This document shows positions 1 to 6,361 of a stretch of DNA of 6,745 nt, piece by piece (the first letter of the stretch is position 1; every line of letters starts with the position of its first letter). This DNA is from Frankiaceae bacterium (GTDB taxonomy: Bacteria > Actinomycetota > Actinomycetes > JAVEEB01), in NCBI GenBank assembly GCA_030840665.1, contig JAVEEB010000351.1:1-6745 (forward strand), in the 5' to 3' direction. The notes beneath the pieces were generated by a model that was given only the letters and a program-made list of their open reading frames with translations, made no database searches and was not told the DNA's origin. The translations under genes and the position numbers were made by a program.

Positions 1-58
1 GAGTCATTTCGCAACGAGATCGACCCGCGTTGACGGCTGACGGGCTGGTGCATTCAAA

Positions 59-73
59 CTCGCTGTAGGCGAG
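59..73 (-). terminator. Weak intrinsic terminator candidate after the methyltransferase gene
   Basis: A perfect 5-bp stem (CTCGC/GCGAG) with a 5-base loop lies about 20 bases beyond the methyltransferase stop codon. On the minus strand it is followed by TTTGAAT, so the T-run is only three bases. Its position at the end of a likely three-gene operon supports a terminator, but the short stem and short T-run make it weak. Nothing else recognisable was found between position 1 and 93, and no convincing coding sequence starts or ends there. Confidence 0.3.
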
Positions 74-93
74 GGGCGCCCGGCCATGTGGGG

Positions 94-867
94 CTACAGC
101 GGTTTGGTGATGACGATGATGCCCATCTGCCCGAAGGGCGCGAGCCGTCGCCGACATTCGAGTACGCGGTCGATGCGGTCGCCGACGCGCGAAAGGGGAT
201 TGTCCGCTTCGGGAAACAGAAGGCTCGACGCCGCGTTCGTGAACATCGACGCGAGGTTGACGGGTCTGATTCCGACGTGAGCGAAGGTGTCGTGCATCCA
301 TCGCACGTCCTTCGGCGTGAGCGGCCACTCGTCGTCGGAGTGCGCGCTGCGGACAAACTTGTGGAATGCCAGCGTGACCGGATGACTCATCGGCTCCCAG
401 AACACCATGCGCCCCCCTGGTTTGAGGTTGCGATTGTAGGCTTCCAGCAGGAACGCCCGGAAGTCCAGGTGGTGGAGCACCGCGAACCCGCAGACCACGT
501 CGAAGTCGCCCTCGACCGGCTGGTGGGCGGAGTGCACGCGGAAGTCGAGTTCTCCCGGGACGCCGTAGTCCCGTTGGGCCTTGTAGACGTAATGCTCGGA
601 GATGTCGTAACCCAGCACGTAACGTGCTCCGAGCTGCTTGACGAGGTTTGTGTAGTAGCCCGGCCCGCAACCGACGTCGAGCACCCGCCCCTCATCACCC
701 ATGCCTGCAGCGATTACGCTGAACATCGTGTCCCACCCGCGCTGCGTGGTCGGTCCGTGCACGATGTGCGAAAAGCGGATCTGCCACTCCGCGTTGTTGC
801 GCGTCATCGCGTCGTCCGCATAAGCCTCCCGCTCACGACGGTCGCGCTCCTCGATCGGCTCCGGCAT
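94..867 (-). CDS. Class I SAM-dependent methyltransferase
   Basis: The 257-residue product has the Rossmann-type methyltransferase core. Motif I is VLDVGCGPG at residues 62-70, the SAM-binding glycine loop. The acidic end of strand beta-2 is YDIS (87-90, with D88 likely contacting the ribose). The post-II region is FDVVCGFAVLHHL (122-134), and motif III is LKPGGRMVFWEP (148-159). This layout fits the Methyltransf_11/UbiE-like superfamily. Residues 160-190 (EPMSHPV through DDEWPLTPKDVRW) resemble an insert seen in methyltransferases near glycan or envelope genes, which is from memory. The substrate cannot be read from the sequence. There is no signal peptide, so it is cytoplasmic. It starts 45 bases after the stop of the secreted-protein gene, with no T-tailed hairpin between, so it is probably the last gene of that operon. 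No good Shine-Dalgarno sequence precedes the chosen ATG. Met21 (codon at 807) is an alternative start and would still keep the full core. Confidence 0.88.
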   Translation of the reverse strand: MPEPIEERDRREREAYADDAMTRNNAEWQIRFSHIVHGPTTQRGWDTMFSVIAAGMGDEGRVLDVGCGPGYYTNLVKQLGARYVLGYDISEHYVYKAQRDYGVPGELDFRVHSAHQPVEGDFDVVCGFAVLHHLDFRAFLLEAYNRNLKPGGRMVFWEPMSHPVTLAFHKFVRSAHSDDEWPLTPKDVRWMHDTFAHVGIRPVNLASMFTNAASSLLFPEADNPLSRVGDRIDRVLECRRRLAPFGQMGIIVITKPL

Positions 868-912
868 CCGCGGCAGCCTACAGCGGCGTTCGCCGGGATC
901 GAGAGCGCCCAG

Positions 913-2481
913 CTAGTGCACGGTGCGCGTCAAGGTTCGTCCGGCGTGGCCCACGAAGGGATATCCCCGCTCAGACGGAACGCGCACTCGAAACTGGAGT
1001 CGCACGCCGGGCCGATGGACACGCAGACGATAGGTTCCGGAGAACGTCCCCCGCCGGCCCACCCGTCTCTGAGCGAACGTCTTCCAAGCCGCCCCGGGTG
1101 CCCGACCTTGGATCTCCACCAGCTTCCCGCGGCGCGGCAGCGGCCGGGACAGGACGCGCCCCCGGTACTTCACCAACGTGCCATTCAAAGCAACGCTTAG
1201 GCTCGCCGCCGCCTTGACGCGCAACGTCAACTGCACAGCCGCTGACGCACCCTGGTAGCTGAACGTCATCCTTCGGGAGGGTCCACGTCGCACGATGTAG
1301 GAGAAGGTTCCGTCTTGAGCCGTGGTTACGACGCTTCGCCGGGTGGTGCCAGCGCTCGGGCGCTCCTCGGAGTCAATAGCGACACCCGCAAGAGGCTCGC
1401 CGGCGGATCCGACAATCCGCCCTCTGATCACGACGCGCTGTCGATATCCGGCGGTGAGCGTTGCACGCCGATTGGCCGCGAAGGACGCGGTCAAACGCAC
1501 GTTGCCGGGCACTTTCGCACCGGACAGCGAGCCTGAGCCGCCGACCGTCCCGTTCGCGACCCGAATCGCAGTCGTGGCTTGCATTGTCTTCTCGTTGCCT
1601 GCGGCATCCGTCACTCGCAGGGAGACCGGATAGATGCCGTCCGCCACCTTGCGCGTGTCGACCGAGATCGAGCCATTCCGCGCCTGGGGACACGCTGCAA
1701 GCGCCGCGTACGCGCAGTCGCCAACGAAGTCGGCTGTCCCGACAACTGTCTTTCCGATGATCGCCGAGACGCGCGCGACACCGGACTCGAGGTCGCCAGC
1801 GGTGTAACCCAGCGCTCGCACGCCGGATTGAGGCCCGTCGGCCATCAGTTCTCCGCCGTCGATCGACCCGGTGGGCGCAGAGCCCTCCTCGAGTGTCACT
1901 TCGGCGCCTCTGACGTCGAGAACATTCGTGTCGGTGGCAGTGCACGGTTCGCCGGTACCGCCAGAGCAACCAACGAGCACGAGATAGATCCGCGTGTCGG
2001 ACGGCAGGAGCGGACTGACGTAGGGGGTCGTCAGCGTTGACCCACCAGGCGCGCCGAAGAGATCCACCACATTCGCCGACGTCGCGTTCCCGTTCTCCAC
2101 CACGGAGTAGAACTGTGACCCCGTACTGCGCAGCCTGGCCACGAGCCACAACTTGACACGTCGTATCGCGATTGCAGGTGGAGACTCCATCGATACCCCG
2201 GCTATGAAGCCCCAGGGCATCGTTCCCGCGTTGATGCCGAATCCTCCTCCACTTGCACATTCGTCGTTTCCAAATGTCCCCCCGCCGGCGTTTGGATCCC
2301 AATGCCACGGGCCGATGGGCTGGCGGCGCTCGCCCGGTACGTTGCATGACCGCATGACGTACGTACCGGCACTGGCTGACTGCACCATTCCGAGAACCAG
2401 CGCAACGGCGAACGCGAACACGACCAAAGGCTTCGTCGATCGGCGCATACTCATCCGCGAGTGCCCTATCAGCCGCGTCAT
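913..2481 (-). CDS. Secreted multi-domain beta-sandwich (Ig-like) protein
   Basis: This 522-residue protein carries a Sec-type signal peptide: MRRSTK, a hydrophobic core at about 19-32, and likely cleavage after ASA at 36-38. The mature part appears to hold four units. First is a jelly-roll-like domain (about 39-197; SCNVPG near 45-50, C46, C75, C172, C180). Second is an Ig-like domain (about 200-308; C256, C264, ending VSLRVTDAAGNE). Third is a carboxypeptidase-regulatory-like beta-sandwich (about 345-420; GRIVGSAGEPLAGVAI). Last is another beta-sandwich (about 425-520). Six cysteines suggest disulfides outside the cell. There is no sortase motif or C-terminal membrane segment, so it is probably free or non-covalently held. 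The first ATG overlaps the sigma-factor stop as ATGA, suggesting translational coupling. A start at Met10 (codon at 2454), nine bases after a weak AGGG, is equally reasonable and gives a cleaner signal peptide. I recall related proteins as frequent in Solirubrobacterales. No enzyme motif is visible and the function is unknown. Confidence 0.85.
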   Translation of the reverse strand: MTRLIGHSRMSMRRSTKPLVVFAFAVALVLGMVQSASAGTYVMRSCNVPGERRQPIGPWHWDPNAGGGTFGNDECASGGGFGINAGTMPWGFIAGVSMESPPAIAIRRVKLWLVARLRSTGSQFYSVVENGNATSANVVDLFGAPGGSTLTTPYVSPLLPSDTRIYLVLVGCSGGTGEPCTATDTNVLDVRGAEVTLEEGSAPTGSIDGGELMADGPQSGVRALGYTAGDLESGVARVSAIIGKTVVGTADFVGDCAYAALAACPQARNGSISVDTRKVADGIYPVSLRVTDAAGNEKTMQATTAIRVANGTVGGSGSLSGAKVPGNVRLTASFAANRRATLTAGYRQRVVIRGRIVGSAGEPLAGVAIDSEERPSAGTTRRSVVTTAQDGTFSYIVRRGPSRRMTFSYQGASAAVQLTLRVKAAASLSVALNGTLVKYRGRVLSRPLPRRGKLVEIQGRAPGAAWKTFAQRRVGRRGTFSGTYRLRVHRPGVRLQFRVRVPSERGYPFVGHAGRTLTRTVH

Positions 2482-3746
2482 GGGCCGAACTCGTCGTGGC
2501 CACCCGTCGAGGCGAACTCGGGGGCAACCTTGGGCTTGGCAATCGATGCTGATGGCGACCGGAGCGCCGGTTTCATCGCGGCAGCGGAGATCGCGCGAAA
2601 CGACTCGCGAGGCCGTAGCGAATCGAACTCAGTCGGCGACTTGGAGCTCGCGCTCTTGTTCGTCTGCCCGAACTCGTTGAGCCCGGCGGCGCCGGCGATC
2701 GCCGTTCGGTGTCGTGAACGCGTAGACGCCGCGATGGCGACGCTAGTGGCCACAGTCCTCCTCGGGGCTGGCGCGGCCTCGTGCCGGGCCGTGCTTGCCG
2801 CCCGATTCGAGCGATCGTGGCTCACCGTGCGCTCCACGGTCGCGTAACCGCCGCCTGCTACCGCGGCCGCAGACGCTGCCACCGCGGCGACCTTGCCGGC
2901 GGCCGCGGCCTCAATCGCAGCCTGGGCCTTCGACACTGCGTGAACCGCCCGCTCATGAATTCCGCCGACCGTGGCTTCGTACGCTCGGACGAACAGATTG
3001 GAGATGTGCTCGCTTCCCCCGGTGACGGTCGCGACGAGCGCAATCGGCAGGACGGCGGACAGCGGAGCTGAACTATCACGCAGAGCCGCGAGGGTGGCGC
3101 GACAGCCTGGGCAGTTGCGCAGATGGGGTCGCAGCTCGAGAATCTGCTGCGGAGTTGCTTCGCCGTCGACTATGGCGGATATCACCGGCATCCAGCGCTG
3201 GCACTCCGCCCCCGACTCGATGCCGGCGTAGCGCTTCAGGAAGCTGCGGCGGCCCTCGGTGAGACAGCGGTTCACCTTGGTGTACGACCACCCAGTGATG
3301 GCACCGATGTCGTTGTAGCTGTGACCTTGTGCCTTCAGCCATAGCGCCCGTAGCTCCTGCGGCTTCAAGCGTTGCAGCGCCTCCGCTGAGCGGCTGACCA
3401 GATCGAAGCTCAGCAGTTGCTCATCGGGAGTCGGACCACGATGTGACTCGTGGGTGTCGAAGTCGACGTCTGACGAGCTCACGAGCCTCTTTCGCGAGCG
3501 GCAGATTGCCTGCGCCTCGTGCTTGACGACGACATGCAGCCATCCCGCCGCGCGCTCGGCATCGAGCCGGTCGGCATGCGTCATGAAGATCTCAAGCGCG
3601 CGTTGATACGCGTCTTGGGCGTCGTCGATGCACATCGAATGCATGCGAGCCGTACGGAGCAGCGACTCGGCATGCGCGGCGACAGTGCGGAGTATCAGTT
3701 GCTCGGCCGGGCTGCTCTCTTTCCCTCCTCCATGCACGTCGCCCAT
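2478..3746 (-). CDS. ECF sigma factor fused to a zinc-finger, possible membrane segment and EF-motif tail
   Basis: The 422-residue protein is about twice the usual ECF length. Region 2 spans about 15-88, with the helix DDAQDAYQRALEIF at 41-54. Region 4 spans about 118-172, with helix-turn-helix SYNDIGAITGWSYTKVNRC at 143-161. Residues 182-222 form a putative anti-sigma-like zinc finger: C182, then H208-x3-C212-x2-C215. An alanine/valine-rich stretch at 285-304 (and perhaps 228-243) could cross the membrane, but its hydrophobicity is marginal. The last 110 residues are Ser/Ala/Arg/Pro-rich with four Glu-Phe pairs. The role would be to direct RNA polymerase to specific promoters, probably restrained by its own tail, as proposed for other ECF factors with fused C-terminal domains. 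The start at 3746 is chosen because GGAGGT lies six bases upstream. The open frame runs to 3950, but that extension crosses the upstream gene's terminator hairpin. The stop overlaps the next gene by four bases. Confidence 0.88.
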   Translation of the reverse strand: MGDVHGGGKESSPAEQLILRTVAAHAESLLRTARMHSMCIDDAQDAYQRALEIFMTHADRLDAERAAGWLHVVVKHEAQAICRSRKRLVSSSDVDFDTHESHRGPTPDEQLLSFDLVSRSAEALQRLKPQELRALWLKAQGHSYNDIGAITGWSYTKVNRCLTEGRRSFLKRYAGIESGAECQRWMPVISAIVDGEATPQQILELRPHLRNCPGCRATLAALRDSSAPLSAVLPIALVATVTGGSEHISNLFVRAYEATVGGIHERAVHAVSKAQAAIEAAAAGKVAAVAASAAAVAGGGYATVERTVSHDRSNRAASTARHEAAPAPRRTVATSVAIAASTRSRHRTAIAGAAGLNEFGQTNKSASSKSPTEFDSLRPRESFRAISAAAMKPALRSPSASIAKPKVAPEFASTGGHDEFGP

Positions 3747-3752
3747 CCGCCT

Positions 3753-3758
3753 ACCTCC
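3753..3758 (-). promoter_or_regulatory. Ribosome binding site fixing the ECF sigma factor start
   Basis: On the minus strand GGAGGT sits six bases before the ATG at 3746. It is the only strong Shine-Dalgarno sequence near the candidate starts. It decides against the longer reading frame beginning at 3950. Confidence 0.85.
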
Positions 3759-3836
3759 GCTCCGGGGTCTCCGCGAGACCTTTCCCGCTCTAGGGGAACG
3801 TACGAGGAATTTCGCCCCCGGGTGTACGACTATTTT

Positions 3837-3849
3837 CCGCAATTTGCGG
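3837..3849. promoter_or_regulatory. Operator-like dyad upstream of the ECF sigma gene
   Basis: CCGCAA-T-TTGCGG is a perfect 6-bp inverted repeat around a single central base, about 90 bases before the sigma gene start. The one-base centre suits a dimeric DNA-binding protein better than an RNA hairpin. Closer to the gene, GTACGA occurs twice (3800-3805 and 3824-3829) with a 24-base period. The 3747-3931 stretch should contain the sigma operon promoter, but I could not pick a convincing -35/-10 pair there. Confidence 0.3.
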
Positions 3850-3931
3850 CGTTTCGTGGTGCTCGGCCGCTTCGGCTGCGGCGGAATCCGGCGTGCGCGA
3901 TCGATGGCGTGGGACCGGAAGAAGCCAACGA

Positions 3932-3965
3932 GCCGCCCGGAGCCCACCATCGGGAACCGGGCGGC
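3932..3965 (-). terminator. Nested GC-rich terminator hairpin after the propeller gene
   Basis: A perfect 9-bp stem (GCCGCCCGG/CCGGGCGGC) closes a 16-base loop that holds a further CCC/GGG pairing. It begins 10 bases after the propeller gene's stop codon. On the minus strand it is followed by the T-containing TCGTTGGCTTCTTCC, not a pure T-run. Stem strength and position favour a terminator separating the propeller transcript from the sigma operon, as is common in high-GC actinobacteria whose terminators have poor T-tracts. Confidence 0.68.
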
Positions 3966-3975
3966 CGCGGCCTGG

Positions 3976-6219
3976 CTACGTCGTGAGCCTCACCACCAGC
4001 GGCGCGGTGCCTTCGCCGATCCGGCCGCTGTCGCCTGCCCATTGGGCGACGAAGACCGCGGGGCCCTTGACGTTGAAGGTCGCCGAGAACGAGCCTCCGT
4101 TGGCGCCTGCGGGGACCGTACGGCTTGACCAGACCGAGCCGTTGAGGCTGCGGGCGGAGACGGTGATCTGCTCGCCTCCGATGGCGCCGCCGAGTGTTCC
4201 GGTGATCGTCACCTTGCCGCGCGTCCTGCGCAGCGACGCCTTCGTGAGCCTCGACGGCGTCGCCTTGATCTTCAGCGGCGAGGCGGCGCCGGCGTCGCCG
4301 CCGCTGGCCGTGAAGAAGAACCGCCGCGACGCGGTGGAGCCGTCGGTGGGCTGCACCAGCGAGAACGCGTGCGTGGCGTCGGCGGCGACGATCCCCAGCG
4401 CGCCGATCCGCCCGGTCGAGATCGCCTGTGGCCGCCATGACCGCCCGCCGTCGACGGTATGCAGCACGTACGCGTTGGCGCTGTCGCCGCCGAAGCCGCC
4501 GATGCTCAGGTAGCCGCTCGTCGCCGAGCCGAACGTCATCCCCGTGACGTTGGACGTCCCGGCGGACAGCGACTGCGTCCAGGACCGGCCGCCATTGGCG
4601 GTGCGCCACACGCGGCCGGCGGTGTCCAGGAGGAACCCGGCCGAGCGCGAGACGAAGGCGGCCTGCCGGATGCGCGTCTTCTTGCTCGGCAGCTTCACCG
4701 CCCTCCAGCCCCGCCCCTTGTCGGTCGAGACGAGCAGCTGCTTGCCGCCCGCTCCCCAGGCGAAGATCGCCGAACCGGCGAGCTGGCCGTCGCTGAGGGC
4801 GGCCTTGGAGACGAGCTTGCCCGCAACCGGGTTGAACTCGCCGCCGTTGATCGCCCGCTTGATCCCGCTGGGCCCGAACAGCAGGACCGTCGTGTCGCCC
4901 GGGACCGCTACCACGGCCCGCGCCGCTCCACCGGGACCCGCGCTGAGCGTCTGCCACGTCAGCCCGCCGTTCTGGGTGCGGAACAGCCCGCCGCGGACGT
5001 CGAGCGCGTAGCCGGTCTTGACGTCCGGCCACGACGTGTCGGCGAGGTCCGCGGACGTCGACACATTGGCGACCTTCCAGCTGACGCCGCCGTCGAGCGT
5101 CAGCGCGAGCTGCCCCTTCGCTCCCGGCGCGAACGCCGAGGACGGCACGGGGCCGCGCCGCACGAGCGAGAACCGCCCGCCGATGTCGCCGCCGACCGGC
5201 ACATAGTTGATCCCCGCGTCGTCGGAGACGACGGTCTGCCCGGCAGCGCCGACGGCGACTGCGCGCAGCGGGTTGGCGAACGCGGCCGCCGCGAGCGGGA
5301 CGCTCGACGCGGTGATCGTCACGGCCGTCTCGCCGCTGTCCGTGGTGCGGTCGAGCTCGCCCTTGCTCGTCGTCAGCAGGCAGGTCGCCGCGTCCGCGCA
5401 GCCGATCGAGGTCAGGATCAGCCCGGCGCCGAAGCCCTGCTTGGTCCAGGTCAGGCCGGCGTCGGTGCTGCGCAGCAGCGTCTCGGCGCCGATCGCGTAC
5501 AGCGTCGCCGCATCGAAGCGGTACACGCGCTCGACGTTGGCGGCCGGGATCGGCAGCGACTTCCAGGACACGCCGGCGTCGGTCGTGAAGTACGCGACGC
5601 TGGGGGCGCCGGCGGCCGGCATGACGAAGGCGATGCCGGCGTCGGGGCTGTTGAACACGATGTCCTTGGCGACCGCCCCGCCCGGCGTCGCGCTCGCCTG
5701 CGTGCCCGGGATCGCGGTCTGCTTGGAGAACGACTGGCCGCTGTCGGTCGTGCGCAGCACGGAGCCGTCGCGCAGCAGCAGATATCCAGTGGTCTTGTCG
5801 ACGAAGTTCACGGACTGCACGCGATCGGGGCAATCGATCTCGGCGACGATGAAGATCTTGTGGAACGTCTTGCCGCCGTCGTCGGTGCGGCGCAGGACGC
5901 AGCCGTCGGAGCCGAGGACGACGATCGTCTCGGGATCGATGATCTGCAGCCGCGACAGGTCGCTGGCCGTGCCGGTCGCCAGGCCCGACCAGGTGACTCC
6001 ACCATCGTCGGTGCGCAGCGCCGTGCCGGCGGCGCCGACGGCGTAGCCGCGCCCGGCCTGGAAGTCGATCGCCGTCAGCGCATTACCCTGAGGCGCGGGA
6101 TTACCCCAGTTCCACCCTGACAGTGGCACGCGCACCGAGGCCGCGGATGCGCCCGCAAATACGGTGAGCAGGGCAGCAGTGACCGCCACGGACCGCGGTC
6201 CGAATCGCTTGATAGACAT
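3976..6219 (-). CDS. Secreted Asp-box/YCF48-like beta-propeller protein with C-terminal Ig-like domain
   Basis: This 747-residue exported protein has a Sec signal peptide (KR at 4-5, hydrophobic core about 11-22, likely cleavage after GASA at 26). Asp-box motifs of the type RTxDxGxTW recur at residues 69, 111, 156, 211, 250, 291, 331, 373, 414, 455, 497, 539 and 587. The period is 39-55 residues, mostly 41-42. A degenerate copy follows at about 635 (FFFTASGGDAG). This matches YCF48/BNR-type propeller blades, with about fourteen blades and so perhaps two seven-bladed propellers. Residues about 647-747 form an Ig-like beta-sandwich. Two cysteine pairs are possible (C107/C130 and C274/C280). Such propellers act as binding scaffolds or, in GH74, as glycosidases. 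No catalytic residues can be assigned, so a binding role is the cautious reading. YCF48 itself assembles photosystem II, which is not implied here. GGAGGAG six bases before the ATG fixes the start. Confidence 0.9.
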   Translation of the reverse strand: MSIKRFGPRSVAVTAALLTVFAGASAASVRVPLSGWNWGNPAPQGNALTAIDFQAGRGYAVGAAGTALRTDDGGVTWSGLATGTASDLSRLQIIDPETIVVLGSDGCVLRRTDDGGKTFHKIFIVAEIDCPDRVQSVNFVDKTTGYLLLRDGSVLRTTDSGQSFSKQTAIPGTQASATPGGAVAKDIVFNSPDAGIAFVMPAAGAPSVAYFTTDAGVSWKSLPIPAANVERVYRFDAATLYAIGAETLLRSTDAGLTWTKQGFGAGLILTSIGCADAATCLLTTSKGELDRTTDSGETAVTITASSVPLAAAAFANPLRAVAVGAAGQTVVSDDAGINYVPVGGDIGGRFSLVRRGPVPSSAFAPGAKGQLALTLDGGVSWKVANVSTSADLADTSWPDVKTGYALDVRGGLFRTQNGGLTWQTLSAGPGGAARAVVAVPGDTTVLLFGPSGIKRAINGGEFNPVAGKLVSKAALSDGQLAGSAIFAWGAGGKQLLVSTDKGRGWRAVKLPSKKTRIRQAAFVSRSAGFLLDTAGRVWRTANGGRSWTQSLSAGTSNVTGMTFGSATSGYLSIGGFGGDSANAYVLHTVDGGRSWRPQAISTGRIGALGIVAADATHAFSLVQPTDGSTASRRFFFTASGGDAGAASPLKIKATPSRLTKASLRRTRGKVTITGTLGGAIGGEQITVSARSLNGSVWSSRTVPAGANGGSFSATFNVKGPAVFVAQWAGDSGRIGEGTAPLVVRLTT

Positions 6220-6225
6220 TCGTGT

Positions 6226-6232
6226 CTCCTCC
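6226..6232 (-). promoter_or_regulatory. Strong ribosome binding site of the propeller gene
   Basis: On the minus strand GGAGGAG lies six bases before the ATG at 6219. Its first two bases also belong to the 3' arm of a small hairpin at 6231-6243, so access to it could depend on RNA folding. Confidence 0.85.
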
Positions 6233-6243
6233 AGTGAAACTGG
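6231..6243 (-). other. Hairpin touching the propeller gene ribosome binding site
   Basis: CCAGT-TTC-ACTGG (minus strand) is a perfect 5-bp stem with a 3-base loop. The final GG of the 3' arm is the start of the GGAGGAG ribosome binding site. It may modestly reduce or tune translation. The stem is short and could arise by chance. Confidence 0.35.
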
Positions 6244-6244
6244 C

Positions 6245-6279
6245 GTTGGTGGCCCGTCCTCCCGGCACCAACGGTGCCG
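6245..6279 (-). promoter_or_regulatory. Leader with two mutually exclusive 7-bp hairpins
   Basis: On the minus strand CGGCACC-GTT-GGTGCCG (6279 to 6263) forms a perfect 7-bp stem with a 3-base loop. The segment GTTGGTG inside it (6272-6266) is also perfectly complementary to CACCAAC at 6251-6245, giving a second 7-bp stem with a 14-base loop. Both structures need the same bases, so only one can form at a time. The first lies around the expected transcription start, so it could instead be a DNA operator. No known riboswitch class is recognised. Confidence 0.4.
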
Positions 6280-6284
6280 CGCGT

Positions 6285-6314
6285 CTATAACGCGTGAGCC
6301 CGCGGAGAAGTTGC
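6285..6314 (-). promoter_or_regulatory. ECF-type promoter candidate for the propeller gene
   Basis: On the minus strand GCAACTT (6314-6308) is followed after 16 bases by GTTATAG (6291-6285). The first element differs at one position from the GGAACTT -35 element of E. coli sigma-E-type promoters, and the GTT-containing second element fits ECF -10 elements in general. Six consecutive A residues (6328-6323), nine bases upstream of the -35, resemble an UP element. The TATAG could also serve a housekeeping-type -10, although no TTGACA is present. Transcription would start near 6278, giving a leader of about 60 bases. Confidence 0.4.
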
Positions 6315-6361
6315 GCCGATACTTTTTTCGGTGACGCGGAGGCGTCCCCGCACCGCCGCGG

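Noticed and set aside
884..895. Hairpin CGGCG-TT-CGCCG between the secreted-protein and methyltransferase genes
   Set aside because: Only 5 bp with a 2-base loop and no T-tract. Such palindromes are expected by chance at this GC content, so it does not argue against one operon.
88..1200. 370-codon plus-strand open frame
   Set aside because: It lies antisense to the methyltransferase and the end of the secreted-protein gene. Its translation is Arg/His/Pro-rich with no domain, as expected of a GC-rich shadow frame.
2393..2448. Twin-arginine export signal in the secreted protein
   Set aside because: An RR pair is present at 13-14, but the following residues (STKPLV) do not match the FLK-type consensus. 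A Sec signal with ASA cleavage fits better.
3747..3950. N-terminal extension of the ECF sigma factor by 68 residues
   Set aside because: The extension is basic and motif-free and overlaps the upstream terminator. A strong ribosome binding site six bases before the ATG at 3746 marks the true start.
3830..5833. 667-codon minus-strand open frame in another phase
   Set aside because: It overlaps the propeller gene out of frame and is extremely Arg-rich. It has no signal peptide or domain and crosses the terminator hairpin.
4459..6120. 553-codon plus-strand open frame
   Set aside because: It lies entirely opposite the Asp-box propeller gene. The translation is dominated by Arg, Gly, Ala and Asp without motifs, and the repeated blade codons of the real gene explain its openness.
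6329..6355. Terminator after the SigB/F-type gene
   Set aside because: An imperfect hairpin (CGGTG/CACCG) exists, but on the minus strand it is followed by an A-run rather than a T-run, so it does not look like an intrinsic terminator.
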